46,931 bases of DNA, taken from the NCBI GenBank assembly GCA_965657575.1, contig CBFHOK010000011.1:1-46931 (forward strand), given 5' to 3'. The DNA comes from CAJXVY01 sp965657575. Lineage in GTDB: Bacteria > Actinomycetota > Actinomycetes > Actinomycetales > Microbacteriaceae. This document shows, piece after piece, positions 16,354 to 25,363 of this stretch (position 1 is its first letter; the number at the start of each line of letters is the position of its first letter). The notes under the pieces are model-generated. The model was given only the letters and a program-made list of their open reading frames with translations, had not been told where the DNA came from and made no database searches. The translations under genes were made by a program, and so were the position numbers.

Positions 16354-16943
16354 AATCCGGGTTCAACCAAAAAGACTTTGTCATTGGCTGCCATCGACTT
16401 CAAAACCTCTGGCAGGGTTACCTCCGGAATGGTTACTTCGACAAACGGTTGTTCATCAGCAAATAGCCCATCACTGGTTTGAATCTGCATTAGTCGACCC
16501 AGACTAATTTGCTCAGCAGGTTGCATTTCTTCAAACTGTTCACCGCGAACAACCCAGATTGCAGCTCTATCTCCTATTTCCAAACTCTCCGCTATTGGAA
16601 GCTCAGGCTTAAATCTGATTACAGTAAAACCCTTAGGTCCATATTCAGTGATTTGAGATTTAGCCAGCACCTCGCCACTGGAAATGGATTTGGACAAAAC
16701 GCTTCCCTCGGGAAAGTCGGTTGGTGAAATATATGCACCTTGAGCCGACGCTAAATCGACTCCAATGGTTTCAAAATCTCCAATCGACAGCCTTGAGCCC
16801 TCGGCGAGATCTACTCTGGCAATCAACACCTCAGGTATTGGCCGCGAGAATTGTGAAAGAAAGATAACCAACAATGCCACGGCTAGACCAACGGTTACGA
16901 GCATTAGTGGGTTTATTCGATACTTGAGTTTCTTCAGTCGCAT
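16350..16943 (-). CDS. SAF-domain (CpaB/RcpC-like) membrane-anchored protein
   Basis: From ATG 16941-16943 the product is 197 aa: a basic start (MRLKKLKYR), one membrane helix at about residues 13-32, then a SAF-like domain (VLIARVDLAEGSRLSIGDFE onward; LPEGSVLSKSI-type turn at about 85). SAF proteins of this type accompany CpaE-like proteins in pilus systems and in many actinobacteria without pili. The frame extends 12 codons upstream to a TTG, but that part runs into a repeat cluster and has no binding site. Coupled to the ParA-like gene. Confidence 0.75.
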   Translation of the reverse strand: MRLKKLKYRINPLMLVTVGLAVALLVIFLSQFSRPIPEVLIARVDLAEGSRLSIGDFETIGVDLASAQGAYISPTDFPEGSVLSKSISSGEVLAKSQITEYGPKGFTVIRFKPELPIAESLEIGDRAAIWVVRGEQFEEMQPAEQISLGRLMQIQTSDGLFADEQPFVEVTIPEVTLPEVLKSMAANDKVFLVEPGL

Positions 16944-16963
16944 CGAATAAACAAAGCATTGAG

Positions 16964-17077
16964 AAACACACTTTCGCAAAAGTTTTCCACAGGGAAAGGG
17001 CCTTTTTGACCCGGAAAAAAGTTATCCACAACCCCCAAACAGTCCACTGGAAAAATTCGCAAAAGTCTGGTGTGTTT
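16964..17077. repeat. Direct repeats, inverted repeat and two DnaA-box-like sites
   Basis: In the 179-bp divergent gap an 11-bp direct repeat TTCGCAAAAGT occurs at 16973-16983 and 17056-17066. AAACACAC (16964-16971) and GTGTGTTT (17070-17077) form outward arms around them. Between lie TTTTCCACA (16983-16991) and TTATCCACA (17022-17030), both matching TTWTNCACA and pointing the same way. AAAGG-G-CCTTT at 16995-17005 adds a small palindrome. Confidence 0.5.
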
Positions 17078-17122
17078 AAAGTCCTATTTTCTAATTACAG
17101 GTATTTGACAATGGGGGTAAAC

Positions 17123-17482
17123 ATGGAACAGAAGTCTCAAAGACAGCAAAATATAAGTCAAGTTGTTAGACAACTCGGCCAGGTATACGGCGAAGTATTG
17201 GCTGGCAGAAGAAACCCAGAGCAGTTATCCAAATGGCTAGATGAGAAAACTTATTTGCAGGTTGCGAGTGAGCATGCAATGTTTCAGCGAATGCGGCTAA
17301 AGAATAAAGGTATGACTGAAATAGGATCCTTTGAAGTCCGGAAATCAGCAATTTTCCCCTGCAAGAGAAACTCGCTGGAAGCGGTAGTGCTTTTGCAAAA
17401 CGACAAGAGTGTCCGAGCGGTCAGCATGAAAATGGATTACATCCACCAGAGATGGAGAATCACCTATCTAGAACTTATCTAG
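17123..17482 (+). CDS. Rv3235-family protein
   Basis: Small protein (119 aa from ATG 17123) of the Rv3235 type, an actinobacterial family of unknown function that sits next to secA. It has a helical start (QVVRQLGQVYGEVLAGRRNPEQLSKW) and a beta-rich second half ending RWRITYLEL, a pattern typical of the family. ATG 17123 has GGGGGT just upstream; ATG 17111 is an alternative, and the frame is open to 17006. Its stop shares CTAG with the secA stop (17479-17482). Confidence 0.75.
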   Translation: MEQKSQRQQNISQVVRQLGQVYGEVLAGRRNPEQLSKWLDEKTYLQVASEHAMFQRMRLKNKGMTEIGSFEVRKSAIFPCKRNSLEAVVLLQNDKSVRAVSMKMDYIHQRWRITYLELI

Positions 17483-20181
17483 TTCTTGAAAAAGGAACTT
17501 CCCGGACCGGTTTGCGGAGGCTTTTTTGCAGCAGCACGCCGCTGCGCACGGTTTAGGTTGTTTCGGGCGGGAGCAGGACTAGCTTTACTCTCCTGAACTT
17601 GATCGCCTTTTTGAACCCTAACGCCGCCGCCCTCGGTTGGCGCGCTCAAAGTGAGCTCCCCCTGCTTTGGTGCGTCTAACTCTGGAGCCTTTTTCAACTC
17701 GACTCTAAACATCGAAGACACTGTTTCTTCGCGAATGCCCGCCATCATCTCGACAAACATTGCATGGCCCTCTCTTTGGTATTCAACCAGTGGGTCACGC
17801 TGAGCCATCGAACGAAGACCAATACCCTCTTTCAGGTAGTCCATCTCGTATAGGTGGTCTCGCCACTTTCGATCCAGAACGCTGAGAATGACCCTTCTCT
17901 CAAGGTCTCGCATGATTTCTTCACCAAGCTCATCGGTCCTTCGCTGATAGGCAAGTTTGGCGTCACTGATAATCTCTTCCAGCAACCACTCTCTGGTGAC
18001 CTTAGAGCGTGCGCCAGCCTCTGCCATCACCTCATCGATTTCCAAACCGATCGGATAAACCTTCTTTAGGTCCTCCCATAACTCCTCAAGCTCCCAATCG
18101 GCATTGCCAGTGGGGATGCGATCTTCAACAATTAGCTTTAGGGAGCTTTCCAAGAAATCCATGATGGTTCCCTGGATGTCATCGCCCTCCAAGATTCTCA
18201 ACCTGTCCGAGTAAATTGCAAGACGCTGATTGTTCATCACATCGTCGTATTTCAAAATGTTTTTTCGTATCTCAGCATTTCGACCCTCAACCTGAGACTG
18301 CGCACTTGCAATCGCACGAGAGACAACACCGGATTCAATTGCTTGATCATCAGGAATTCCGCCGCGGTTCATAATCGACGCTGCAGCACCTGAATTGAAA
18401 AGCCTCATCAAATCATCGGTCAGCGAGAGATAGAACCTGGATTCTCCCGGATCCCCCTGACGTCCTGATCGTCCTCTGAGCTGATTGTCAATTCGACGAG
18501 ACTCATGTCTTTCTGTTCCCAAAACATACAATCCGCCAACCTCGCGAACCTTGTCGCCTTCTTCGTTGACCTGCTTGGTGACCCTCTGGAAAATCCCATC
18601 CCACTCAGCCTCATAGCGCTCTGGGTCTTCGTTGGGGTCTAAGCCCTTGGCTTTAGCTTCGGCTACTGCTAAAAACTCAGCATTTCCACCAAGCATGATG
18701 TCAGTTCCACGACCAGCCATGTTGGTAGCGACCGTCACCGCACCCACTCGACCTGCTTGCGCAACAATTTGTGCTTCAGATGCGTTGTTTTTGGCGTTTA
18801 GTACCTCGTGACGGATGCCACGCTTTGACAATAGCGAGGACAAGTATTCGCTTTTTTCCACCGATGTCGTACCAATCAACACCGGCTGGCCGGTTTTATT
18901 GCGGTCGACAATGTCTTCAACAACCATCTGAAACTTGATTTCTTCGTTTTTATAAATCAAGTCAGACTTGTCTTTTCTGACCATTGGCTTATTTGTTGGA
19001 ATTGGAACCACGCCGAGTTTATAGGTGGACATAAACTCAGCTGCTTCGGTCTCAGCTGTTCCGGTCATACCGGCCAACTTGTCGTATAAACGGAAATAGT
19101 TCTGGAGCGTGACCGAGGCTAGAGTCTGGTTCTCAGCCTTGATCGGAACGCCCTCTTTGGCTTCAATTGCCTGGTGCATTCCCTCGTTATAGCGCCTTCC
19201 GGGAAGAATTCTTCCGGTGTGCTCATCAACGATTTGAACCTCGTCATTGACAACAACATAATCTTTGTCTTTTTTGAACAGGACTTTTGCCTTTATGGCG
19301 TTATTCAAAAAAGAAATCAGTGGGGTGTTTTGAGCCTCGTAAAGATTGTCGATTCCCAGGTAGTCCTCGACCTTTTCAATTCCAGGCTCCAGGATTCCAA
19401 TGGTTCTCTTTTTCTCATCAACCTCGAAATCCTCATCAACCTGCATCTGCTGAACAAGCTTTGAAAACACACCAAACCATCGGTTGGCATCGCCTTGAGC
19501 GGGACCAGAGATGATCAGCGGAGTCCTTGCCTCGTCAATCAAAATCGAGTCAACCTCATCGACTATTGCAAAAAAGTGTCCTCTTTGCACCAGGTTGGCT
19601 TTATCCAAAGCCATGTTGTCGCGCAGATAATCAAAACCAAACTCGTTGTTTGTTCCATAGGTAATGTCAGACAGATACTGATCTTTTCTAACCTGTGGGT
19701 CTTGACCTGAAACCAAGCAACCGGTGGTCATACCCAAGGCTCGGAAAACCCTTCCCATCAGGTCAGATTGATATCCAGCCAAGAAGTCGTTTACGGTGAC
19801 GATGTGAACACCGCGTCCAGCTATTGCATTCAAATATGCAGGCAGTGTCGCAACCAAGGTTTTACCCTCACCGGTTTTCATCTCCGCAATGTTTCCCATG
19901 TGAAGGGCAGCAGCACCCATCACCTGAACGTCATAAGGCCTGAGACCAATGGTTCGCTTGCTAGCTTCCCGGACAGCAGCGAATGCCTCTGGCATCAATT
20001 CATCTAGGGTCTCCCCGTCTGAATAGCGCTTTCTGAAATTGGCTGTCTCCTGCTGTAACTCCTCGTCGGTGAGGTCCTCGAAGTAATCCTCCAGGGCGTT
20101 GACGTTTTTAGTAATGCTTCCGAGCTTTTTGAGAATGCGGCCTTCGCCGGTGCGCAGTAGCTTCTCTATGACTGATGCCAA
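17479..20181 (-). CDS. secA: Preprotein translocase ATPase SecA
   Basis: Motor ATPase of the Sec export pathway. The 900-aa protein has Walker A MKTGEGKT (102-109), the DEAD-type Walker B VDEVDSILIDEARTPLIISGP, the cross-linking and scaffold domains, and the second nucleotide-binding fold (VATNMAGRGTDIMLGG, RQGDPGESRF). The C-terminus is basic (RAQRRAAAKKPP) and lacks the zinc-binding Cys motif found in many SecA proteins, as is usual in actinobacterial SecA1. AGGAGA precedes the ATG at 20179-20181. It probably has its own promoter (TAGACT at 20207-20212). Confidence 0.98.
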   Translation of the reverse strand: MASVIEKLLRTGEGRILKKLGSITKNVNALEDYFEDLTDEELQQETANFRKRYSDGETLDELMPEAFAAVREASKRTIGLRPYDVQVMGAAALHMGNIAEMKTGEGKTLVATLPAYLNAIAGRGVHIVTVNDFLAGYQSDLMGRVFRALGMTTGCLVSGQDPQVRKDQYLSDITYGTNNEFGFDYLRDNMALDKANLVQRGHFFAIVDEVDSILIDEARTPLIISGPAQGDANRWFGVFSKLVQQMQVDEDFEVDEKKRTIGILEPGIEKVEDYLGIDNLYEAQNTPLISFLNNAIKAKVLFKKDKDYVVVNDEVQIVDEHTGRILPGRRYNEGMHQAIEAKEGVPIKAENQTLASVTLQNYFRLYDKLAGMTGTAETEAAEFMSTYKLGVVPIPTNKPMVRKDKSDLIYKNEEIKFQMVVEDIVDRNKTGQPVLIGTTSVEKSEYLSSLLSKRGIRHEVLNAKNNASEAQIVAQAGRVGAVTVATNMAGRGTDIMLGGNAEFLAVAEAKAKGLDPNEDPERYEAEWDGIFQRVTKQVNEEGDKVREVGGLYVLGTERHESRRIDNQLRGRSGRQGDPGESRFYLSLTDDLMRLFNSGAAASIMNRGGIPDDQAIESGVVSRAIASAQSQVEGRNAEIRKNILKYDDVMNNQRLAIYSDRLRILEGDDIQGTIMDFLESSLKLIVEDRIPTGNADWELEELWEDLKKVYPIGLEIDEVMAEAGARSKVTREWLLEEIISDAKLAYQRRTDELGEEIMRDLERRVILSVLDRKWRDHLYEMDYLKEGIGLRSMAQRDPLVEYQREGHAMFVEMMAGIREETVSSMFRVELKKAPELDAPKQGELTLSAPTEGGGVRVQKGDQVQESKASPAPARNNLNRAQRRAAAKKPPQTGPGSSFFKN

Positions 20182-20206
20182 GTTGTTCTCCTGATTTGGT
20201 TATCCA

Positions 20207-20212
20207 AGTCTA
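20207..20212 (-). promoter_or_regulatory. Predicted -10 (TAGACT) of secA
   Basis: TAGACT lies in the 37-bp gap between hpf and secA on the minus strand. A start about 7 nt downstream would leave a leader of roughly 20 nt containing AGGAGA, so this one would be a leadered mRNA. Confidence 0.4.
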
Positions 20213-20218
20213 TTGGTT

Positions 20219-20836
20219 TCACCTGAGGCTAATTACCCCGTAGCTCCATCCCTTTCGACGATAAACCACACTCACCTTGTCGGTCTCTGAGTTGTGAAAG
20301 AGATAAAAATCGTGCCCAACAAGTTCCATTCGGTCAACCGCTTGCTCTGCAGTCATAGGCGACGCCTTGAAGTTTTTCTCACGAATGACAATCGGGCTCG
20401 CGTTTTCATCAATGATTGGAATTTCTCCAGTTGCGGCCTCTAAGACATCCCGCTCCACCGGGACAACATCGATATCAGCGAAGTTGTTAGCGCTTAGCTC
20501 ACTGGCACCTTTGTTGTGAAAGCCGGTTCCACGGTGATTTTTGTGCTTATCCGCATACCTTCTCAACCTCTCGGTTAGTTTCCCAAAGGCAATATCGAAG
20601 GCTGCAAATTTGTCCTCTGAGCGAGCCTCTGCCCTGACCACGTGCCCAGGTTCATAGACGGTCAGCTCAACCTGTTCCCGTTGACCATCGTTTCGATCGT
20701 GCTCATAGCGAGTGATCTTGATGTGAAGTTCCTGGGGCTTGTGGGCAAGCTGCTCAACTTTGCCCGAGCGATCTTCGACGTACTCTCGGAATCTGTCAGA
20801 TATGTCCAGGTTTTTTGTGCTGTAACGAAGTTCCAT
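20219..20836 (-). CDS. hpf: Ribosome hibernation promoting factor, long form
   Basis: Binds the 30S subunit and promotes 100S dimers during slow growth. The 205-aa protein has the N-terminal S30AE domain (ELRYSTKNLDISDRFREYVEDR onward, to about residue 100), a linker, and the C-terminal dimerisation domain (MTAEQAVDRMELVGHDFYLF, VVYRRKGWSYGVI) of the long form. ATG 20834-20836 has GGAGG 4 nt upstream; an upstream in-frame start at 20905 would overlap comF and lacks a site. It follows comF and precedes secA, as in mycobacteria. Confidence 0.95.
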   Translation of the reverse strand: MELRYSTKNLDISDRFREYVEDRSGKVEQLAHKPQELHIKITRYEHDRNDGQREQVELTVYEPGHVVRAEARSEDKFAAFDIAFGKLTERLRRYADKHKNHRGTGFHNKGASELSANNFADIDVVPVERDVLEAATGEIPIIDENASPIVIREKNFKASPMTAEQAVDRMELVGHDFYLFHNSETDKVSVVYRRKGWSYGVISLR

Positions 20837-20874
20837 GATGCCTCCAGTGATCTGATCAGGTAATTCAATTAATC

Positions 20875-21459
20875 TTAGTTTGCACCTTTTACCTCTGTTG
20901 AGCAAAGTGCCAATACTCCAATTACCTCGCCACCCCCGTCCTCAGTCGCTCGAATCATCTCTCGCATGGTTGCCCCGGTTGTAATCACATCGTCAAACAG
21001 CAGGTAGCGGCCCGGCTTGGATAACTGAAACGCATTGTCTAAATTCTCTCTGCGCTGAATTGAATCAAGCTCCTGCTGATCTTTGGTTTGTCTGGTCAGC
21101 CTCAAATTTTTTGTGACATTGAGACCTGCAAACTTAGCAATTTCAAAACTTGGGACAAAGCCCCTTTTTCTAAATGCTTGCGATGTCGATGGTGGGATAA
21201 GAACTTCTTCTTCCAAATTAAGATCAACGCATTCTGATAGGTGCTTGGCAAGCACTTTTGAATGTCCGAACTGGTTGCTTGCCTTCAGCCTGCTAAGGGC
21301 AGAAGACATGACTCCAACATATTCAAATGCAACCTGAAATGAAAAACCATCCCTGGTTCTGGTTGAACCAATCTTTACCGACTCGGCACATTTATCGCAT
21401 AAAAACTCATTGAATGCATTGCACCCAAGGCAGGTCACTGGAAATACTGCAGAGAACAT
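20875..21459 (-). CDS. comF: ComF-family phosphoribosyltransferase-like protein
   Basis: The 194-aa protein has the N-terminal zinc-finger-like cysteines (CLGCNAFNEFLCDKC) and the phosphoribosyltransferase signature LLFDDVITTGATM near residue 150. ComF homologues take part in DNA uptake in competent bacteria; the role in actinobacteria is unclear. Its position between lpqB and hpf is the conserved actinobacterial one. The ATG has no Shine-Dalgarno. Confidence 0.92.
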   Translation of the reverse strand: MFSAVFPVTCLGCNAFNEFLCDKCAESVKIGSTRTRDGFSFQVAFEYVGVMSSALSRLKASNQFGHSKVLAKHLSECVDLNLEEEVLIPPSTSQAFRKRGFVPSFEIAKFAGLNVTKNLRLTRQTKDQQELDSIQRRENLDNAFQLSKPGRYLLFDDVITTGATMREMIRATEDGGGEVIGVLALCSTEVKGAN

Positions 21460-21509
21460 CTAAAGATAATGACTTGAAAAGTTTGCAGGCGGGGAGCTTG
21501 GGGCTCGAC

Positions 21510-21518
21510 TGTGGAAAA
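21510..21518 (-). promoter_or_regulatory. DnaA-box-like site between lpqB and comF
   Basis: TTTTCCACA on the minus strand (TTWTNCACA) lies directly against the lpqB stop codon. A single site of this degeneracy is expected a few times by chance in a window this size. Confidence 0.25.
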
Positions 21519-23147
21519 CTATCCTGTCGTGTTCAGTGCGGTTGCGTCTGAGACCAAAACTCGCCAGCTATTTCCAAATCTCGACCAGACCTCTCCAAGT
21601 GGGCTGAGGACATAAACCGAACTGCCCACCGTTGTCGCTCCCTGAATCGTAACCGGTGGGGTGATTGCATTTTTGGTTTCTCCCTGTAGAGAGCTGATGG
21701 ACAAAAGGGTCGAATCTGACACAGACCGCTCAACCAGTGCTAGCTGGCTCTCGCCAATCCATTCAACTAGTTCAGGTCTTGCCGAGCGGACAAATACTGG
21801 CTCGGTCAGAGCTCTAGGCTTACCCTCACTATCTCTGACAACTCCACGCATTTGCAAGCGTCTGACATCGTCAATAATTACAATCTCTGCCAACCTGGAT
21901 CCTTCTGGCGAGATTGCGTAATCAAGCCTCAGTTCAGACTCTGAGCCCACTAACTCTGAAAGTTGACCATCCCTAAATACACTTATTGCTCCGGTTGAGC
22001 CAACTGACCACAGGTAGCCATCTGCATCGAAATGCGGGGTGAGGATTTCTGGTCTGGGGTCTATCAGTGTGCTGGTAGTCGATTGCAGGCTTGCAATATG
22101 CAGCCCCTCTGGGTTTACCAGCGCCAGCGTCTCACTATCTTCGAGTAGCGCAATTGAGCTCGGTTCAAGCTTCAAAACATGGGTGCTGGCGCCAGCAATC
22201 GGAATTGAAGCGGAGCCATTTATGCGATAAACGCCTCTATCGCTAAGCATCAGCGGAGACCCGGGTGAGGTGTCCAACTGAACGGGTGTAATTGGTTCAA
22301 TCTCCTGAGGGTTTCTGTCAATCAAGATCTCCACAGCACTAACACCAGCGAGTGAGGTGAGGGTTTTATCTATTTGCGCTTTCATGAGCGATCTCAACTG
22401 GGAATCAGCAATTAGAGCCTCTGATGATAGGTCAACCGCAGCAGTTGAGTCGTTTATTGGTACTGAATCAATGTTCAATGATGTTTGTTCAGGGATAGCG
22501 GATCGAACCGCATCCGCTAGCCAGTCAGCTGGACCCTCAAGCATCGCTCGAATCATCCTGGTGGCACTTGAACTTCGGACTGGAAACCAGCGAACATCTG
22601 GGACTAGATATCTGTAACCCCTGTCAAAAAAGTAAATCGGATAGCTTTGAAACACAACAGAGAAAACGGGAGAGCTGACTACCGTCAGATTTGGTGCAGA
22701 ATCAATCCGCCATTCCCCCTGCTCTCTGACAAGCCCAAAAAACAGAGGCCTTTGCTCAACTTCCTCATTGGAGCGATACTCCCCAAACTCGTCAATGGTG
22801 GCGATAGTCCTCACAACCACCCGCTGGCGAGAATCACTGAGACTTTCATAAGTTGGGCTTGATGAGCGAATCAAAACCTCTTCTTGTGGATTCCAGGTTG
22901 CTGAGAACTCCTCGGTGAGGAACTCCCTAGCAATCGCATAATCGTTTTGGGGTCCGATGTGAGCATTGATAAACCCCGAGACTATTTCTGCTTGATCGGC
23001 ATCAATCTCAGGTCCAGATGGGGTGTAGAAGGCAAAATCCTCACTGCCGCCAACCTCAACTACCGGACCGCTTGCAACTGGTCCTGAAGTTGGAAGTTGA
23101 GCACAGCCCGTGAGTAGCACAACCATCAACAGCGCGAGTTTTTTCAT
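21519..23147 (-). CDS. lpqB: Lipoprotein LpqB (MtrB-associated)
   Basis: Secreted lipoprotein that in mycobacteria interacts with the sensor MtrB and influences MtrA phosphorylation. The signal peptide ends in the lipobox LLTGC with Cys15. The 542-aa mature part contains a GerMN-like region (about 190-270; AMLEGPADWLADAVRSAIP) and a C-terminal beta-propeller-like LpqB domain. It overlaps mtrB by ATGA (23144-23147), forming mtrA-mtrB-lpqB. Confidence 0.94.
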   Translation of the reverse strand: MKKLALLMVVLLTGCAQLPTSGPVASGPVVEVGGSEDFAFYTPSGPEIDADQAEIVSGFINAHIGPQNDYAIAREFLTEEFSATWNPQEEVLIRSSSPTYESLSDSRQRVVVRTIATIDEFGEYRSNEEVEQRPLFFGLVREQGEWRIDSAPNLTVVSSPVFSVVFQSYPIYFFDRGYRYLVPDVRWFPVRSSSATRMIRAMLEGPADWLADAVRSAIPEQTSLNIDSVPINDSTAAVDLSSEALIADSQLRSLMKAQIDKTLTSLAGVSAVEILIDRNPQEIEPITPVQLDTSPGSPLMLSDRGVYRINGSASIPIAGASTHVLKLEPSSIALLEDSETLALVNPEGLHIASLQSTTSTLIDPRPEILTPHFDADGYLWSVGSTGAISVFRDGQLSELVGSESELRLDYAISPEGSRLAEIVIIDDVRRLQMRGVVRDSEGKPRALTEPVFVRSARPELVEWIGESQLALVERSVSDSTLLSISSLQGETKNAITPPVTIQGATTVGSSVYVLSPLGEVWSRFGNSWRVLVSDATALNTTG

Positions 23148-24652
23148 GCCAACTCCTCTGACGCTTGAAGAGGGAGCGGAGAATCGGTCAGGCGGTAGCC
23201 GGATTTCACCGGCAGGGTCAACCTGAAAGTAGTGCCCAAACCTTTTTCTGACCAGACTTCTAACCAGCCGTTGTGCAAATGCGCATCCTCCATGGCAATC
23301 GCCAAACCGAGACCCGTTCCTCCAACACTTCTCTGCCTTGCAGGGTCTGCTCTCCAGAACCTATCGAAAACCCTGTCCAGCTGCTCCTGGTCCATTCCGT
23401 CACCGCTATCAGAGACTGTTACTGCTGCCGCATGTCCATCACTTGCAACTGATACCTCAACTGGTTTGCCCTGACCGTGTTCAACAGCGTTTGCCAGAAG
23501 GTTTCTGAGCAACCGCTCTATTCGCTTGGGGTCCAGCTCAACATCAACCGCCCCAGCAGGGATATTGATTCTGATGTCTACCTGCTTGCTGTGCGCCAAT
23601 GGTTCAATCGATGCAATTGCCCTGCCGACGACACCGTTCAAATCTGAGTTTTCAATGTCTGGCGTGACTGCTTTGGCGTCATATCTTGAAATTTCCAAAA
23701 GGTCAGCCAATAGCTGTTCGAATCTGGAAATTTGATCGTGCAGTAACTCGGCAGAGCGCCGAAGCGATGGATCTAAATCGTCTCTTCTTGAGAAAATAAC
23801 CTCACCGGCTAATTTGATTGTTGTCATTGGAGTTCTCAGTTCGTGACTGACGTCGCTGACAAACCGCTGCTGCATTTTTGAAAGCTGATCCAGTTGCTCA
23901 ATCTGCTGCTGAAGATTCCTTGCCATACGGTTTAGGGATCGTGCGAGAGTGCTAACAGCATCCTCACCCTTTTCGCTAACACGTCGGTCTAGGTCTCCCT
24001 TGGCAAACTCTTCACTCACCTCGGCTGCCTTCAGAACAGGCTTTACCAGTCTGCGGGTGACGAAATAGGAAACAAAACCAATGATCACCAGCAGAATCAC
24101 TCCACCGATGGCGACAACCTGCTGAACATAATTCAATGTCAACTGTGAATCCTGTAGGTCAAAAACCAAAAAGAGTTCAAACTGCCCGGCTAGCGGGACA
24201 TCTACTGGAGCTCCAACAATCAACCCCGGCACAACCGACTCGCCCTCAACTAATTCGATGGGTTTATAGCTGAGCTGATTACCACTATCCCGAACCGCAT
24301 CTCGCAAATCATCAGGTATCAGCTGAAAGTCAAGATCAGCACTAACCGGAGACTGCAATAGCTGTAGCTGCGGTTGACCGGGAGAGCGCAAAAGAGCCAC
24401 TTTTCTGGAGCCTGCCTCCTCGAGGGTTGGAACAAGGGAGTTCAGCAGAGTCTGCAGTGTTGATTCATCGCTGACGGCAGCACCAGCAAGGGTTCTATTC
24501 ACCGTATTCACAGCACTGGAGGTGTCTTCTAAAGCGGTCTCTAGACGAGATTCATAAAGCCCATCAGCAAGGGTGTAGCTCATGATGCCACCCAGTGAAA
24601 AGGTTGCAATCGCACTAAGCAAAACGGTCATGGTTACCGCTCTTGCTTGCAA
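23144..24652 (-). CDS. mtrB: Sensor histidine kinase MtrB
   Basis: Membrane kinase regulating cell wall and division genes through MtrA. It has a helix at about 8-28, an extracellular sensor region, a second helix at 178-198, HAMP (199-250), HisKA with His270 (SDVSHELRTP), then HATPase (NAVEHG, DSGDGM, GTGLGLAIAMEDAHLH). The TTG at 24652 gives 502 aa but lacks a binding site. The same frame extends upstream through a typical MtrB N-terminus (IIFRLLRRSLQARAVT) to the mtrA stop with no ATG, GTG or TTG. AGGGG stands 6 nt before an ATT at 24676, so a rare start codon is possible. Confidence 0.95.
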   Translation of the reverse strand: MQARAVTMTVLLSAIATFSLGGIMSYTLADGLYESRLETALEDTSSAVNTVNRTLAGAAVSDESTLQTLLNSLVPTLEEAGSRKVALLRSPGQPQLQLLQSPVSADLDFQLIPDDLRDAVRDSGNQLSYKPIELVEGESVVPGLIVGAPVDVPLAGQFELFLVFDLQDSQLTLNYVQQVVAIGGVILLVIIGFVSYFVTRRLVKPVLKAAEVSEEFAKGDLDRRVSEKGEDAVSTLARSLNRMARNLQQQIEQLDQLSKMQQRFVSDVSHELRTPMTTIKLAGEVIFSRRDDLDPSLRRSAELLHDQISRFEQLLADLLEISRYDAKAVTPDIENSDLNGVVGRAIASIEPLAHSKQVDIRINIPAGAVDVELDPKRIERLLRNLLANAVEHGQGKPVEVSVASDGHAAAVTVSDSGDGMDQEQLDRVFDRFWRADPARQRSVGGTGLGLAIAMEDAHLHNGWLEVWSEKGLGTTFRLTLPVKSGYRLTDSPLPLQASEELA

Positions 24653-24685
24653 TGAACGTCTCAGCAGACGAAAAATGATTGACCC

Positions 24686-25360
24686 CTAACTGGATCCCGC
24701 ACGGTAACCTATGCCCCTTACCGTGGTCACAATTTTCGGATTATCCGGGTCGTCTTCAATCTTCGCCCGAAGTCTTTGGACGTGAACATTTACCAATCGA
24801 GTATCGGCTTTATAGTCGTATTCCCAAACTTGATCCAACAACATCTCCCTGCTAAACACCAAGTTTGGTTTGCTGGCGAGTGTATACAGCAGCTTGAATT
24901 CCAGAGGGGTGAGGGAAATGGCTTTGTCCCCGCGTCTGACCTCATGACCCTCAATATCTAAAACCAACGGGCCAATGTTCAACACTTTTGCTTCTGTCTC
25001 ACTCATTGGCCTGAGCCTTGCCTTCACCCGAGCAATCAGCTCATTGGGTTGAAATGGTTTGACTATATAGTCATCGGCCCCAGCCTCCAAGCCTTGAACC
25101 ACATCCTCGGTCTCCCCACGAGCGGTGAGCATAATTATTGGAACACCTGAATCAATGCGGATTTTTTTACAAACACTGACTCCGTCTTCGCCCGGAAGCA
25201 TCACATCCAGCAGAACAAGGTCTGGCTTCTCGTGATTGAAGATCGAAACGGCCTGGGCGCCATCAGCACAAAACACACTCTGATATCCCGCGTTTTCTAA
25301 AACGATCCCAACCATTTCCCGAAGGGCATTGTCATCATCAATCACCAATATTTTCGTCAC
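24686..25360 (-). CDS. mtrA: Response regulator MtrA (OmpR family)
   Basis: DNA-binding regulator of the MtrAB system. The receiver domain (1-115) has the acidic pocket DDD (8-10), phosphoacceptor Asp52 (LLDVMLPGEDG), Thr79 and Lys101. The C-terminal winged helix (about 130-224) ends with VRGIGYRAG. Length of 224 aa is typical. It starts with GTG 3 nt after manB; AATAAT ends 6 nt upstream, so a separate leaderless promoter is possible in addition to read-through from manB. Confidence 0.97.
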   Translation of the reverse strand: MTKILVIDDDNALREMVGIVLENAGYQSVFCADGAQAVSIFNHEKPDLVLLDVMLPGEDGVSVCKKIRIDSGVPIIMLTARGETEDVVQGLEAGADDYIVKPFQPNELIARVKARLRPMSETEAKVLNIGPLVLDIEGHEVRRGDKAISLTPLEFKLLYTLASKPNLVFSREMLLDQVWEYDYKADTRLVNVHVQRLRAKIEDDPDNPKIVTTVRGIGYRAGSS

Positions 25361-25363
25361 GGT

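Noticed and set aside
16944..17122. Chromosomal replication origin
   Set aside because: Two DnaA-like boxes only, and no dnaA, dnaN, gyrase, rpmH or parAB genes around; treated as a possible regulatory or titration site.
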